DNA of 64,000 nucleotides from Sulfolobus sp. E5-1-F (GTDB lineage: Archaea > Thermoproteota > Thermoprotei_A > Sulfolobales > Sulfolobaceae), in NCBI RefSeq assembly GCF_009601705.1, contig NZ_CP045687.1:1772001-1836000 (forward strand). Reading direction: 5' to 3'. Position numbers and translations under genes: made by a program. Below the pieces are notes generated by a model. It was given only the letters and a program-made list of their open reading frames with translations. It was not told where the DNA came from and searched no databases. Below, piece after piece: positions 27,413-36,679 of the stretch (positions are counted from its first letter, which is position 1; each line of letters opens with the position of its first letter).

Positions 27413-29894
27413 ATGGCCAGAAATTGTATTTTTTCAAAATTGAGATAATTGCAGGTACTAATATAGGTCTAACTACAAAAGTGTCAAACAGAATTGAGAC
27501 TCCTACACCTAGACCTATTTCTTGTAAAAATCTCATATTGGCTACCATTAAGGAGAAAAAAGCTCCAGCTAAAATCAAACCACAAGTAGTTACTACTAAT
27601 CCAGTATTTTCTACCGATCTTATTACAGCGTTATTTATATCATCTTCATTTTTCATCTCGTCAAATAATCTTATAATTATGAACATATCATAGTCTATAC
27701 CCAAACTGAAAAGAAGCGCGAAAATTACAAGCGGAGATAGCCAGTAAGGTGAGGTATAAACTAGTGTCACTGTAAATACTCCTAAAAACGAGCTTAAAGC
27801 AATAGTTAATGACAATCTTAAAGGAAGTAAAATAGAGCCGAGAATTATGAAAAGGTAAATTACGATTAAAGCTATAGTAAGTGGCAAGGTATAGCTAAAA
27901 TATACATTAACAGTGTTGTTAACAATATCTATCCTTTGTGCATTGTCTCCTCCAACTAGGAATCCTTTACTTATAAGCCAATCTGTTAAATTTATAGCAC
28001 CATCACTAAATACTGGATACTTTAGGTAAACTATCAACAAAGTGTAATTCCCTTGATGAAAGTGATCATACAAGTTAGTATTATTGGCAATAATCTGAGT
28101 ACCAAAGGACATCGGGCCGTAAACTAAGTTACCTTGATCTATAAGGCTTTTAGATAAATTATAAATAAGAGTATAGTTAGCCCTAGGGTTTCCATACAAT
28201 ATTACATAGTCTATACTATAATTGTAAAGTTGATTAAGAATCTTAGTACCTGCAAGTGAATTAGCATAGGGCGGTAATATTTCATCAATATTAACATTAG
28301 TGTGTATCGTAGGAAAATAAAAGATAAAGATAACAATAGAAACTAACATTAGAATAACTAATAACTTATTGTGCCTTACTGCAAAGCTCGAAAGCTTATA
28401 TAAGTATCTTTGCCTTATATCTGCAACACTCGGTAATTTTTTTCTAGGAAAACTAATATATCTTTGAGGAATTAGAAGCAATAACGTGTACGTAAAGAAA
28501 ACTGCTGGTATTAACGCTGAAATAGAAGATGTTACTAGCGCTATTCCTATGTTTTGAAGCAATGGAGAAGGAGAAAGTATAAAGCTGGAGAATCCAATGG
28601 TGATACTAATACCACTTAATAGTATACCTTTTATTGAATTTTTAAGTGCATATAAGAGTGGGTCTGAGTTATTTTTACTAATTTCCTCAAAATATCTATA
28701 TATGAATAATATACCATAATCGATGTTAAGACCAAATACTATTGGAGGTGCCACTAAACCTGAAATATAATATATCTTATAACCAAGAAGTGTTTCCACG
28801 TACATGAGACTATAAGCTAACAAAAGACTAGTTCCAGCACTAGATACTAAAATCAAAATTGGAATGATTGATCTAACTAACAGTATTAGTAATATCATTA
28901 CAAGAATAATTGTAGTTATATCTATAATTTCAACGTTACTTTGAGTATAATATGCCGATTGAGCATAGTACGCCAGATGACCTACGACATAAGCGTTCTT
29001 GAGACTTTCAATAAATTGATTAATATTTGTTAGGCTCTCATTGCTAGGGACATTTATAATGAAAAACCATAAGGTACCCTTATGAAAGGACGAATTAAAT
29101 ACTGTTGTCATATTATAAATTATATTACTCTCACTAAAAGATGTTTTATTTTCAGTTTTAAGTATCCTCTCGATTAAACTAGTGTAATTACTAAACTGTA
29201 TCAAAAACTTTAATGCCAAAGTATAGTTAGTATAATTATTAAATCCGAAATAGAAAAGAAATGGGTCTTTAAAAGTTAAGTACCCAGCATACCTAGCTTT
29301 ATCTAGTAAACTTCCATTAATTTTGTTAAAATTTTCCTTATAAGTAGGGCATATGTTACTAGTGAAATTATGAAGTGGGAGTCCGAACGTAATATTTAAC
29401 TGATATTCGAAGTACTGAAAATTTGAAAGTAAGTAAAGTTTCAAACGAGTAAGATTCTCATATATCTGACTTATTGTAGATGACAGATTCTTCTCATTTA
29501 AGCCAAGATAGCTGATGTATTCTGCCTTAAGCATGTTAATGTAATCGTTTGGAGTTATCACTGTAGCGTTTTTAAGAAGATATAAATTAGAATAAATTTC
29601 TTGTAAAGCTTGATCATAAGATGACGAATTGATAATAACATATAAATTGTCAACGTTTCCAATTTGGAAGTAATTGGTAACGATTTTATCAGCCCTTACA
29701 CTTTGTATACTGTTCGATAAAAATGGGGAATCCGAATACGTAAATAGACCAGGAGTTTTGACTGCAAAGTGCAATAGTATTATAATCAATAGTAACCATA
29801 ATACCAACGAGACAAGCCCATTTTTCACATTAATCCTAGACCTTATATAGAGTAAAAAGTACTGTGGAAATACCAATTTTACATTGGTAATCAT
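27384..29894 (-). CDS. RND/MMPL-family membrane exporter
   Basis: 836 aa. Two halves, each with one helix, a large external loop (about 55-325 and 520-640) and a bundle of five helices. Landmarks: 'VFGLNIDYGILFIYRYFEE' (about 388-406) and 'LFSLGIDYDMFIIIRLFDEM' (about 733-752), the Gly-x-Asp-Tyr positions that carry the proton-relay aspartates in MMPL proteins. It likely uses the proton gradient to move lipids or hydrophobic compounds. No periplasmic adaptor or outer-membrane gene is expected in archaea. Converges with thiR. Confidence 0.9.
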   Translation of the reverse strand: MITNVKLVFPQYFLLYIRSRINVKNGLVSLVLWLLLIIILLHFAVKTPGLFTYSDSPFLSNSIQSVRADKIVTNYFQIGNVDNLYVIINSSSYDQALQEIYSNLYLLKNATVITPNDYINMLKAEYISYLGLNEKNLSSTISQIYENLTRLKLYLLSNFQYFEYQLNITFGLPLHNFTSNICPTYKENFNKINGSLLDKARYAGYLTFKDPFLFYFGFNNYTNYTLALKFLIQFSNYTSLIERILKTENKTSFSESNIIYNMTTVFNSSFHKGTLWFFIINVPSNESLTNINQFIESLKNAYVVGHLAYYAQSAYYTQSNVEIIDITTIILVMILLILLVRSIIPILILVSSAGTSLLLAYSLMYVETLLGYKIYYISGLVAPPIVFGLNIDYGILFIYRYFEEISKNNSDPLLYALKNSIKGILLSGISITIGFSSFILSPSPLLQNIGIALVTSSISALIPAVFFTYTLLLLIPQRYISFPRKKLPSVADIRQRYLYKLSSFAVRHNKLLVILMLVSIVIFIFYFPTIHTNVNIDEILPPYANSLAGTKILNQLYNYSIDYVILYGNPRANYTLIYNLSKSLIDQGNLVYGPMSFGTQIIANNTNLYDHFHQGNYTLLIVYLKYPVFSDGAINLTDWLISKGFLVGGDNAQRIDIVNNTVNVYFSYTLPLTIALIVIYLFIILGSILLPLRLSLTIALSSFLGVFTVTLVYTSPYWLSPLVIFALLFSLGIDYDMFIIIRLFDEMKNEDDINNAVIRSVENTGLVVTTCGLILAGAFFSLMVANMRFLQEIGLGVGVSILFDTFVVRPILVPAIISILKKYNFWPFKARKFLYT

Positions 29895-29922
29895 TTTTTA
29901 GATTAAGCATTAACTAGAAATC

Positions 29923-30081
29923 ATGGAAAGCATACAAGAGGTATTAAAGCTGTTAGAACAAATAGAGCGTATCATAAAGAATTATAATCCATCCGCTGAA
30001 GATAAACAAGTACTGGAAAAAGTATTGGCAAAGAACATGGAATTGAATGCTGAGATATACGCAAAATATATAAAAGTTTAA
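29923..30081 (+). CDS. Small helical protein, 52 aa
   Basis: ATG ORF of 52 codons plus TAA. Almost entirely charged amphipathic helix: begins MESIQEVLKLLEQIERIIKN and ends IYAKYIKV, with a Pro-Ser break near residue 24. Likely a helical hairpin. It is the first gene of a tightly spaced plus-strand cluster that runs to 33532 (19 bp to the next start). Function unknown. Confidence 0.6.
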   Translation: MESIQEVLKLLEQIERIIKNYNPSAEDKQVLEKVLAKNMELNAEIYAKYIKV

Positions 30082-30100
30082 TTCACAACAATTTATTTTT

Positions 30101-30724
30101 GTGAGATTCGAAGTTACTATAGATTATCTACAAGGTATAGGGAGAAAGATACTTACAAGTGAAGGGCATGTAATAGAGTTAAATCCATTGCTTGAAACAG
30201 AATTGTCCTTAATAGGAGTTTCGCCGAAACTTTTTGCAGAGGGAATAACAGATGCTGTAATTCAAAATGACGGAACTTATTCTTTTTTCCTGCCGGCTAA
30301 AAAGTTAAGTGACGACTGTGAAAATATCTTAAGAATATTTGAGATATGGATAACCACTATTAATCTGGCCAGAAAAATGCTAGTTATAGTTATAAATGTT
30401 GAAGGAAATGCACAAATAACGTTATTGAAACCTGAACTCTATAACAATTTCTCTAAAGATTTAATTGAAATCTTCGCGAAAAAATACATTTGTCTAAAAA
30501 TTACGATGCCATTTATGTATAGATCAGTAATCTTTGATACTTTTAATTCCTTCAAAAGATTATTTGACATAATATTTGAAGGAATAATAAACTTAAGTGG
30601 AAATAATTACATGGCTACCATTAGTAATGACAAAAAAGCGTTATTATGGAAAATAGATAGCACAAACATTCAATACGTAAGCAATAATTTAATACCCTCA
30701 GAGTTGTTAAGATTAATAAGATAA
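30101..30724 (+). CDS. Hypothetical protein, 207 aa
   Basis: Starts with GTG. Predicted alpha/beta soluble protein; no signal peptide. I see no catalytic motif. It lies 3 bp before the M50 protease-like gene, with AAGGT as a possible ribosome site at its end, so it probably belongs to the same operon. It could be a partner or substrate-binding protein for the membrane proteases, which is only context. Confidence 0.7.
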   Translation: MRFEVTIDYLQGIGRKILTSEGHVIELNPLLETELSLIGVSPKLFAEGITDAVIQNDGTYSFFLPAKKLSDDCENILRIFEIWITTINLARKMLVIVINVEGNAQITLLKPELYNNFSKDLIEIFAKKYICLKITMPFMYRSVIFDTFNSFKRLFDIIFEGIINLSGNNYMATISNDKKALLWKIDSTNIQYVSNNLIPSELLRLIR

Positions 30725-30727
30725 GGT

Positions 30728-31330
30728 ATGTCTTGGGATATAAGATACTTAGAATGGAAATTCGCTAATCTAAATGAGATCACTTCCTTTTTGCTTGCTG
30801 CCCTATCCTTAGCTGTGGCTTATATACGCCCAACCTCCATACTTTCAGATCCAATAGGTAGCGTTGTCATACCATATGTAGTAGCATTATTAGCTATAAT
30901 ACCACATGAAATAGGACACAGACAAGCTGCGAGAAGATATGGTTGTTTTTCAAGATTCACTTTAAGTTTTTCAGGGTTTTGGACAACGTTAATACTCAAT
31001 ATAATTGGTAGTTTCATAGGTATCTTAGTTTTCTTTTCGGGATACACATCAATATCTTGTGGATTTCTTAATAGAGATGTTGAAGGAAAAACAGCTTTAG
31101 CCGGACCTTTAACTAACATAATATTAGGATTTATTGGGCTTATTGGTGCATCATTAATGCCCTTTAGCCTTGTTGGCTTATTTTTCTTTGAGTTGGCCAG
31201 GTTTAACTTCTGGGTAGCGTTCTTTAACTTGCTTCCATTCTGGGTTTTAGACGGATTGAAGATCTTTAGATGGAACGTAATAGTTTGGGCAATATTAATA
31301 ATCATTGCATTCGCATTAACATTTCTATAA
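30728..31330 (+). CDS. Site-2-protease-type (M50) membrane metalloprotease
   Basis: 200 aa, five to six membrane helices. The zinc motif HEIGH is at about residues 61-65 inside a helix, and the third ligand Asp is in 'LLPFWVLDG' (about 171-179, corresponding to NPxPxLDG). These proteases cut transmembrane segments of regulatory proteins. No PDZ or CBS domain; the protein is close to the minimal core. Its stop codon overlaps the next ATG (TAATG), so it is coupled to the rhomboid gene. Confidence 0.9.
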   Translation: MSWDIRYLEWKFANLNEITSFLLAALSLAVAYIRPTSILSDPIGSVVIPYVVALLAIIPHEIGHRQAARRYGCFSRFTLSFSGFWTTLILNIIGSFIGILVFFSGYTSISCGFLNRDVEGKTALAGPLTNIILGFIGLIGASLMPFSLVGLFFFELARFNFWVAFFNLLPFWVLDGLKIFRWNVIVWAILIIIAFALTFL

Positions 31331-31914
31331 TGGTGAATAAAGTGATAATAAAAAAGATAATAAGTGCACCAACTTTTTTATTAATGTTTCTTGTTACTTT
31401 AGGTTTTATTATCGGTTTAACAGCGACTTTTATAAATTCAACTTCAGTGTATTATCTGGAACAATTAAATTACCTAGTACTTAAAGGATATTATTATGAA
31501 CTATTTTCATCAATATTTGTAACTAATAGCTTTGTTGATTTTATATTTAATTTTATTTCATTATATTTCATATATCTAATTTTTGGTAGTAGAGCAGGAA
31601 AACATGAATATGTCATATTCATGCTAGCTGGTATTCTAGGAAATATACTAACTGTAATATTTTATAATCCTTTTACACTAAGCTCAGGAGCTTCTGGAGG
31701 AATATTTGGTTTATTAAGTTATTACACGTTTTACGATTTCTTAAAAAAGGATAATCTAGGGGTTTATGGTCTTATATTTTTAATATCAGTATTTGGAGTT
31801 AGTGGTCTAATATTCCCTAATGTAAATGTTATTGCTCATATTGGAGGTATTTTGGGAGGTATTATATACGCAGTAGTCCATTATCTTATAAGGAGTGGTA
31901 GAGCAATAAAATAA
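31330..31914 (+). CDS. Rhomboid-family intramembrane serine protease
   Basis: 194 aa from the ATG at 31330. Six predicted helices. Catalytic serine is in 'SGASGGIFG' (about 121-129) and catalytic His in 'VIAHIGGILGG' (about 170-180), both canonical. A longer frame opens at 31270, but it lies within the M50 gene and adds polar residues, so the TAATG junction was chosen. Rhomboids cleave transmembrane helices. The N terminus is a short basic cytoplasmic segment (VNKVIIKKI). Confidence 0.9.
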   Translation: MVNKVIIKKIISAPTFLLMFLVTLGFIIGLTATFINSTSVYYLEQLNYLVLKGYYYELFSSIFVTNSFVDFIFNFISLYFIYLIFGSRAGKHEYVIFMLAGILGNILTVIFYNPFTLSSGASGGIFGLLSYYTFYDFLKKDNLGVYGLIFLISVFGVSGLIFPNVNVIAHIGGILGGIIYAVVHYLIRSGRAIK

Positions 31915-31916
31915 TC

Positions 31917-32081
31917 ATGATACTAGTAGAGGAAATACTATTAATTATCGGATTCTTGATGCTACCATATGGTTTATACGAAATTATTAGAAGCGAGGCA
32001 GATAGAACTGTGAAAATAACCCTTGTTGGGATTTCAATAGTTTTATTTGCAATTGAAACGATACTAGCAGTGAAGCAATGA
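31917..32081 (+). CDS. Small membrane protein, 54 aa
   Basis: ATG ORF of 54 codons plus TGA. Two hydrophobic helices (about 3-20 and 32-51) separated by a charged turn ([10 protein letters not shown]). It sits 2 bp after the rhomboid stop and overlaps the AK6 start by 4 bp (ATGA), so the reading frame is supported by operon packing. Function unknown. Confidence 0.65.
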   Translation: MILVEEILLIIGFLMLPYGLYEIIRSEADRTVKITLVGISIVLFAIETILAVKQ

Positions 32082-32641
32082 TAATAGTAGTAACTGGTAC
32101 ACCCGGTGTAGGAAAAACAATAGTCTCAAAGAAACTTTCTGAGATGCTTAACCTAAACTATCTTTCTCTTTCTCAGTTTGTAATGGAAAATAGACTTTAT
32201 ACGGAATATGATGAACTAAGGCAAAGTTATATAATAGATGAGGATAAAGTAAGGGAGGAATTAGAGAAGGTTATTTCCACTAACCATCTCGTAATCGAAA
32301 CTATATATCCTTCCTTAGTATCTACTGCAGATTTAGTAGTTGTCCTTAGAAAGAATCCTTTTTCTTTATACAGTGAACTAAAAGGAAGGGGTTGGAGTAA
32401 CATAAAGGTGGCTGAAAACGTAGAGGCCGAAATTCTAGGTGTAATCTCACAAGAGGCTAGGGAAGCCTTTAAGGATAAGATATGTGAAGTAGATACCACA
32501 GAAAAGAGCATAGAACAAATAGTAAATAAAATACTAAATAAACAATGTGATGGGTTAATAGAATGGCTGGTTGATACAAAAGTGCAACGATTTTTGGAGG
32601 AATTAGATAAGATTATTAGCTCCTATGAGAATGATATCTAG
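32078..32641 (+). CDS. AK6/Fap7-type adenylate kinase
   Basis: 187 aa. Walker A 'GTPGVGKT' (about 7-14) close to the N terminus. The middle keeps the family pattern '[13 protein letters not shown]' (in place of LIDTH) and '[21 protein letters not shown]', and '[12 protein letters not shown]' follows. Fap7/hCINAP proteins are ATPases with adenylate kinase activity that act in small-subunit ribosome maturation with S11. It follows two membrane protease genes and precedes an Mrp gene, all overlapping or abutting. Confidence 0.9.
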   Translation: MIIVVTGTPGVGKTIVSKKLSEMLNLNYLSLSQFVMENRLYTEYDELRQSYIIDEDKVREELEKVISTNHLVIETIYPSLVSTADLVVVLRKNPFSLYSELKGRGWSNIKVAENVEAEILGVISQEAREAFKDKICEVDTTEKSIEQIVNKILNKQCDGLIEWLVDTKVQRFLEELDKIISSYENDI

Positions 32642-33532
32642 ATGAGCAGTAATCCTTTTAGAATTCAAAATCCTCAGCCACAACCTCAAAGACAGCCCCG
32701 TGACTTAAGAAAAGTCAACCAGCAAATTCAGGCTGTTGATCTAAAAGTACAAATGAAGATGAAAAATATAAAATATAAGATTGGAGTAGTTAGTGGAAAA
32801 GGCGGAGTTGGTAAATCATTTGTTTCATCTAACCTAGCAATGGCTATAGCTGCGAGTGGTAGAAAAGTAGGTATAGTTGATGTTGATTTCCATGGTCCAT
32901 CAGTGCCAAAAATGTTAGGAGTTAGAGGACAAATGTTAACTGCTGATGATAAGGGAATAAATCCAGTTATAGGGCCCTTCGGAATAAAAGTTGTTTCCAT
33001 TGATTTTCTATTACCTAGAGACGATACACCAGTAGTTTGGAGGGGAGCCATAAAACATTCAGCAATTAAGCAATTCTTAGGTGATGTTAATTGGGGAGAA
33101 TTAGACTACCTAATAATAGATATGCCTCCCGGGACTGGAGATGAAGCCCTATCCATTGCCCAATTAGTTCCAGGTATTACCGGATTTGTTATCGTTACAA
33201 TACCATCTGAAGTTTCAACATTAGCTGTTAAGAAATCAATAAATTTCGCTAGAACTGTAAATACGAAAATATTAGGCGTAATTGAGAATATGAGTCATTT
33301 TGTATGCCCGAGTGATGGAAAAGTCTATTATATATTTGGAGAAGGTAAAGGTAAGAAAATGGCGGAGGAAATGGGAGTAGATCTTTTAGGTCAAGTTCCC
33401 CTTGATCCTTCCATAGCAGAAGCTAATGATGCTGGAGAACCTTTCTTTTTGAAATATCCTGATAGTCCAACTTCTAAAGAATTTCTGAATATAGCAGATA
33501 AAATAATTAAAATTGTTGAATCTAGTCAATAA
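32642..33532 (+). CDS. Mrp/NBP35-family P-loop ATPase, Fe-S carrier
   Basis: 296 aa. N-terminal Gln/Pro-rich tail, then deviant Walker A 'SGKGGVGKS' (about 50-58), switch motif 'DVDFHGPSVPKMLG' (about 80-93) and 'IDMPPGTGDEAL' (about 159-170). The C-terminal cysteine motif expected for cluster transfer (CxxC) is not seen; a single Cys occurs in 'NMSHFVCPSDGK', so one half of CxxC is missing. Immediately follows the AK6 gene (adjacent stop and start). Acts as an ATP-dependent iron-sulfur cluster carrier in related organisms. Confidence 0.88.
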   Translation: MSSNPFRIQNPQPQPQRQPRDLRKVNQQIQAVDLKVQMKMKNIKYKIGVVSGKGGVGKSFVSSNLAMAIAASGRKVGIVDVDFHGPSVPKMLGVRGQMLTADDKGINPVIGPFGIKVVSIDFLLPRDDTPVVWRGAIKHSAIKQFLGDVNWGELDYLIIDMPPGTGDEALSIAQLVPGITGFVIVTIPSEVSTLAVKKSINFARTVNTKILGVIENMSHFVCPSDGKVYYIFGEGKGKKMAEEMGVDLLGQVPLDPSIAEANDAGEPFFLKYPDSPTSKEFLNIADKIIKIVESSQ

Positions 33533-33744
33533 CTTTTAGACTTAAGTCGAAAATAAAATTTCTTTTCGTCATAAACTGGATATTTTTCTAACACTCCTTC
33601 TCTAACTAAATCCGCTAGAACTTTTCTAAATTCCAATAAATTAATCTCCTCTCCCATTTGAATTAGTTCATCCCTAATCTGTGTAGAAGTTTTATCACCT
33701 TTAGACAATATGTCAATTATTTTGCGTTTTAACTCGGTAGTCAT
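33526..33744 (-). CDS. Small winged-helix DNA-binding protein, 72 aa
   Basis: Helix-turn-helix with wing: 'KRKIIDILSKGDKTSTQIRDEL' then 'LLEFRKVLADLVREGVLEKYPVYDEKKFYFRL', the wing ending in an aromatic beta-hairpin. Typical small archaeal single-domain regulator. Target unknown. It overlaps the mrp 3' end by 7 bp on the opposite strand. Confidence 0.75.
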   Translation of the reverse strand: MTTELKRKIIDILSKGDKTSTQIRDELIQMGEEINLLEFRKVLADLVREGVLEKYPVYDEKKFYFRLKSKSY

Positions 33745-33828
33745 GATAATATTTATTATATAAATGCAAATAAAAAATTGAGGGTTAATGAAGGAAAAAC
33801 TTAAAAATAAAAAAATATTAAAGAAAGA

Positions 33829-33837
33829 TTGGTGAAA
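33829..33837 (+). promoter_or_regulatory. GGTGA ribosome site fixing a TTG start
   Basis: GGTGA lies 8-12 bp before the TTG at 33843 and is the reason for choosing that non-ATG start for the following regulator. Confidence 0.5.
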
Positions 33838-33842
33838 GTTTA

Positions 33843-34193
33843 TTGAGTATTGAAATTAGCGAAAAAAGTTTTTTATTAAAAAGGTTCTTGATAGTAGCCT
33901 ATGGTCTATCAGAGGCGGACGTAGATGCCTTTATAAAGATACTAAGTAGCGAGACCGGAAAAGACGTTGATGCAATTGCTAGTGAATTAGGAATAAGCAA
34001 GAGTAGGGCAAGTCTAATACTAAAAAAGCTAGCTGACGCTGGATTAGTAGAAAAAGAGAAAACCAGTGTAAGCAGAGGAGGAAGACCCAAGTTTTTATAT
34101 CGTATTCACAAAGAGGAATTGAAGAAAAAACTTATAAAAAGATCCGAAGAAACTTGCAGGGATCTACAGACTATTATATCTTCGCTTCTTTAA
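33843..34193 (+). CDS. MarR/TrmB-like winged-helix transcriptional regulator
   Basis: 116 aa from TTG. Two helices precede the HTH '[29 protein letters not shown]' (about 40-68); the wing is '[11 protein letters not shown]' (about 78-88), and a C-terminal helix likely dimerises. A cysteine near the end (ETCRDLQ) might be redox-active. Upstream AT-rich DNA contains AAAAATATTAAAG, a weak TATA candidate. Ends inside the convergent 5-formyl-THF cyclo-ligase gene (30-bp overlap). Confidence 0.8.
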   Translation: MSIEISEKSFLLKRFLIVAYGLSEADVDAFIKILSSETGKDVDAIASELGISKSRASLILKKLADAGLVEKEKTSVSRGGRPKFLYRIHKEELKKKLIKRSEETCRDLQTIISSLL

Positions 34194-34889
34194 GTATTCC
34201 TTTAAGAAAGGAGTCTCATCTATTTTTTGCTTACTCAGATATTCTAAGTAAATTCCCTTTGGTTTTTCCCTTCTCCTATTAACTCTTATGAGCTTAGTAG
34301 GAGTTGCAATTATATCGATTGGTACATCAAAAGGTTCTGAAGGAACCTCGTCTACTATTTGTATGTCATGTACTGTAGTCGCAATAGGAGTGTTCTCATC
34401 TACTTTACTAAGCTCTCTCAAAATCCCAAACTCGAGCTCACTATACCCTTCGCCTTTACCAACTCTATTTCCATTTAAGTCAACAGCCACAGAACCAGCG
34501 ACAATGAGATCAACCCTCTCTATCTTCTCTAAACTTACCTTTATTCCATATTTTTCAAAGCCGGATATTCGAGAGGCTTTAGGTATATCAGAAGAGGAGA
34601 TTCTGATTGGATCTAATAAAAAGAAGTCTCCTCTTAATCTAGGGGTAGGGACTAGAACTTTTTTCCCTTGTCTCAATGCAATTTCTCTTACCTTATATTG
34701 CGGAGAATCTGGATTGACCTTAATAATCTCAGCTTCTTTGAATTCTTTACACTTAGCTAAATTTAAAGCTGCTTTATCAGCTCCTTTAAAATTGGGAATT
34801 CTGCCGTAAACTGGTCGGGGAAATAGTGCTATATTTTCCTCCTCCAATTTCTTCCATATCAATTCCCTTATCTCCTGTTTAGATAACAT
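34164..34889 (-). CDS. 5-formyltetrahydrofolate cyclo-ligase family protein
   Basis: 241 aa. Converts 5-formyl-THF to 5,10-methenyl-THF using ATP in known members. Visible: '[17 protein letters not shown]' (about 78-94), the basic loop '[15 protein letters not shown]' (about 155-170, corresponding to the GxGxGYYD motif) and '[14 protein letters not shown]' (about 180-193). The GYY-D loop reads GYSELE, a common archaeal form. Sulfolobales use methanopterin-like C1 carriers, so the physiological substrate may differ. Overlaps the LysE-like gene by 11 bp. Confidence 0.87.
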   Translation of the reverse strand: MLSKQEIRELIWKKLEEENIALFPRPVYGRIPNFKGADKAALNLAKCKEFKEAEIIKVNPDSPQYKVREIALRQGKKVLVPTPRLRGDFFLLDPIRISSSDIPKASRISGFEKYGIKVSLEKIERVDLIVAGSVAVDLNGNRVGKGEGYSELEFGILRELSKVDENTPIATTVHDIQIVDEVPSEPFDVPIDIIATPTKLIRVNRRREKPKGIYLEYLSKQKIDETPFLKEYLKKRRYNSL

Positions 34890-35439
34890 TCAGAATACCC
34901 TCATATAATAAGTAGACACCAAATGCAACTAATATAATAGATGAAACTATTTTTACGTATTTCACGTATCTTGCTCCTAACACATTTATTGCCTTAGGGA
35001 AAGCTATTATCCAAATTAATATACCCATAAAAAACCCGGGTATTATAGAAATCGAAAGAGATCTAATCATAGAAATTCCAACTGTAATCCACCAACTTAT
35101 TTGGTAAGGATTAGTTAAACCCATGGAAAGTCCTATGAGGTAATTTCCTCTTATAGTGCTAGAAGGCATTTTAGCTTTAATCGTTAAATACGATAAATAT
35201 AACATAAATATACCCCCAACTAGATATAAAGCATTTATAATTGGCATAGGAATGTAGCCTTGGATAAAGTAAACGATTATAAAGAAAATCAAATCAGCCG
35301 TCATTGCACCAGCACCAATACTGCTTCCGTGGAGCCATGATTTTGTAGACTCATTAGCGATCATCGCATTAACTGGTCCAGGGGGTGCAGCCATTGATAA
35401 ACCTAAAATAATCCCTAAGCCGAAGTAAGTGAGAAACAT
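34879..35439 (-). CDS. LysE-family amino-acid exporter
   Basis: 186 aa, five or six membrane helices. N-terminal motif '[19 protein letters not shown]' (about 13-31) is the LysE/RhtB signature GxxxxxxPGPxxxxV, and '[15 protein letters not shown]' (about 104-118) is the second conserved segment. Exports amino acids or related metabolites. Upstream gene of the pair with the cyclo-ligase. Confidence 0.9.
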   Translation of the reverse strand: MFLTYFGLGIILGLSMAAPPGPVNAMIANESTKSWLHGSSIGAGAMTADLIFFIIVYFIQGYIPMPIINALYLVGGIFMLYLSYLTIKAKMPSSTIRGNYLIGLSMGLTNPYQISWWITVGISMIRSLSISIIPGFFMGILIWIIAFPKAINVLGARYVKYVKIVSSIILVAFGVYLLYEGILNVI

Positions 35440-35448
35440 TTATTTAAA

Positions 35449-36171
35449 TTAACTTTCAATCATCCTTTTAAAACTTAAGGCATCGTCAAATGAGTAAACG
35501 TTATTGAAAAGAACGTAAATTAAATTTTTCTTTTCGGACATTATATATTCCTTAAGCTTCTCTAAATCGGCTTTAGTGTACTTGTATCTGTAATTAACCT
35601 TTTCAGATTCTAAACCATGGAGTCTAAAATACCCAATTTGTTTACTATCCAATGGCTTATTTTTAAATGGATCTACAACGTGAATTGCATCAATTTCAGA
35701 AAGTATTTTGGTTAGCATTTCAGGATTGAGATTCCACTCTCCTCTAGGCTCCCAACCGTAGATAAATGATCTATCTAATGTACTGAAAAAGTCTTTTAGA
35801 TTCCTCATGTTTGTGTCATTAGGTTTAAAAGACGCTGGTGTTTGAAATATTATAATTTTAGAATTCAAGAATTTAGCTTCTTTCAACGTGATTTCCAGAG
35901 CTTGCATGACTTCTTTAGTCGGTCTAAAGTATCCATAGTTTTTAACATCTCCAATAATTGTCTTGGTTCTCTTATATGTGATTTTATTATATTCATGTGT
36001 AATTATTTGATTCGCCTTGATAGTTAATTCAACGTTGTTCTGTATAGAGAGTTCCCTCCATTTATCTAGTTTTTCTTCAGATAGAAAGTTGTAAAATGTC
36101 TCTTGTACCTCAAGCACACTGAAATAATTAAAATGCTTTCTCGTAAATCCACATGTACCTATTTTTATCAT
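35449..36171 (-). CDS. DUF72 (YecE-like) protein, second copy
   Basis: 240 aa. Family motifs: 'KIGTCGFTRKHFNYFSVLEVQETFYNF' at the N terminus (EVQETFY equals EVNxTFY in the other copy), 'IIFQTPASFKP', 'WEPRGEW' and 'YFRLHGLES'. Roughly parallel in length to the copy at 6346-7008 but clearly divergent. Starts 55 bp from the divergent triple-HTH gene. Confidence 0.85.
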   Translation of the reverse strand: MIKIGTCGFTRKHFNYFSVLEVQETFYNFLSEEKLDKWRELSIQNNVELTIKANQIITHEYNKITYKRTKTIIGDVKNYGYFRPTKEVMQALEITLKEAKFLNSKIIIFQTPASFKPNDTNMRNLKDFFSTLDRSFIYGWEPRGEWNLNPEMLTKILSEIDAIHVVDPFKNKPLDSKQIGYFRLHGLESEKVNYRYKYTKADLEKLKEYIMSEKKNLIYVLFNNVYSFDDALSFKRMIES

Positions 36172-36226
36172 CTTTCATAGATTTTGGGAAAAGATTAATA
36201 TAATTGGTTTTGCATAGACTTAACTC

Positions 36227-36679
36227 GTGAGTGAGGAAGAAATAATTGAAAAAGTTAAGAAAATGTATGAAGAAGGATTAAGTATTAGGCAAATTGCTAA
36301 TCAATTAGGATTAAGTTATTCTAAGGTTCGTAGAATACTTATTAAAGCTAAGGTTAATTTCAGAGGGAAAGTGCCAGATGATAAAATACAACAAATTATA
36401 GAAATGGGAAAGCAAGGTTATAGTGCAAATAGAATAAGTAAGGAGTTGAATGTAAACTTTAATACTGTATTGAGAATCCTTAAAAAATATAATCTAGGTA
36501 AAAAAAGGAGAAAATTAAATATAAAGGAAATAGAGAAAATTAAGGAAGAGTACAGCAAAGGAAATAGTATATATAGAATTGCAAAAGAACTTAACATTTC
36601 CACTAATCTTGTAGTATATCATTTAAAGAAAATGGGTTTATATAAATCTATTCGTGAATCTTCTCCCACATCTGCTTAG
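36227..36679 (+). CDS. Protein made of three tandem helix-turn-helix units
   Basis: 150 aa from GTG. Three ~45-residue repeats, each a Hin/resolvase-type HTH: 'LSIRQIANQLGLSYSKVRRIL' (about 18-38), 'YSANRISKELNVNFNTVLRIL' (about 65-85) and 'NSIYRIAKELNISTNLVVYHL' (about 114-134). Between them are short basic linkers (KKRRK). There is no catalytic, ligand-binding or dimerisation domain. Such a protein would read a long, non-palindromic DNA site as a monomer, or act as a chromatin-like protein. The 3' end overlaps trpS by 32 bp. Confidence 0.85.
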   Translation: MSEEEIIEKVKKMYEEGLSIRQIANQLGLSYSKVRRILIKAKVNFRGKVPDDKIQQIIEMGKQGYSANRISKELNVNFNTVLRILKKYNLGKKRRKLNIKEIEKIKEEYSKGNSIYRIAKELNISTNLVVYHLKKMGLYKSIRESSPTSA

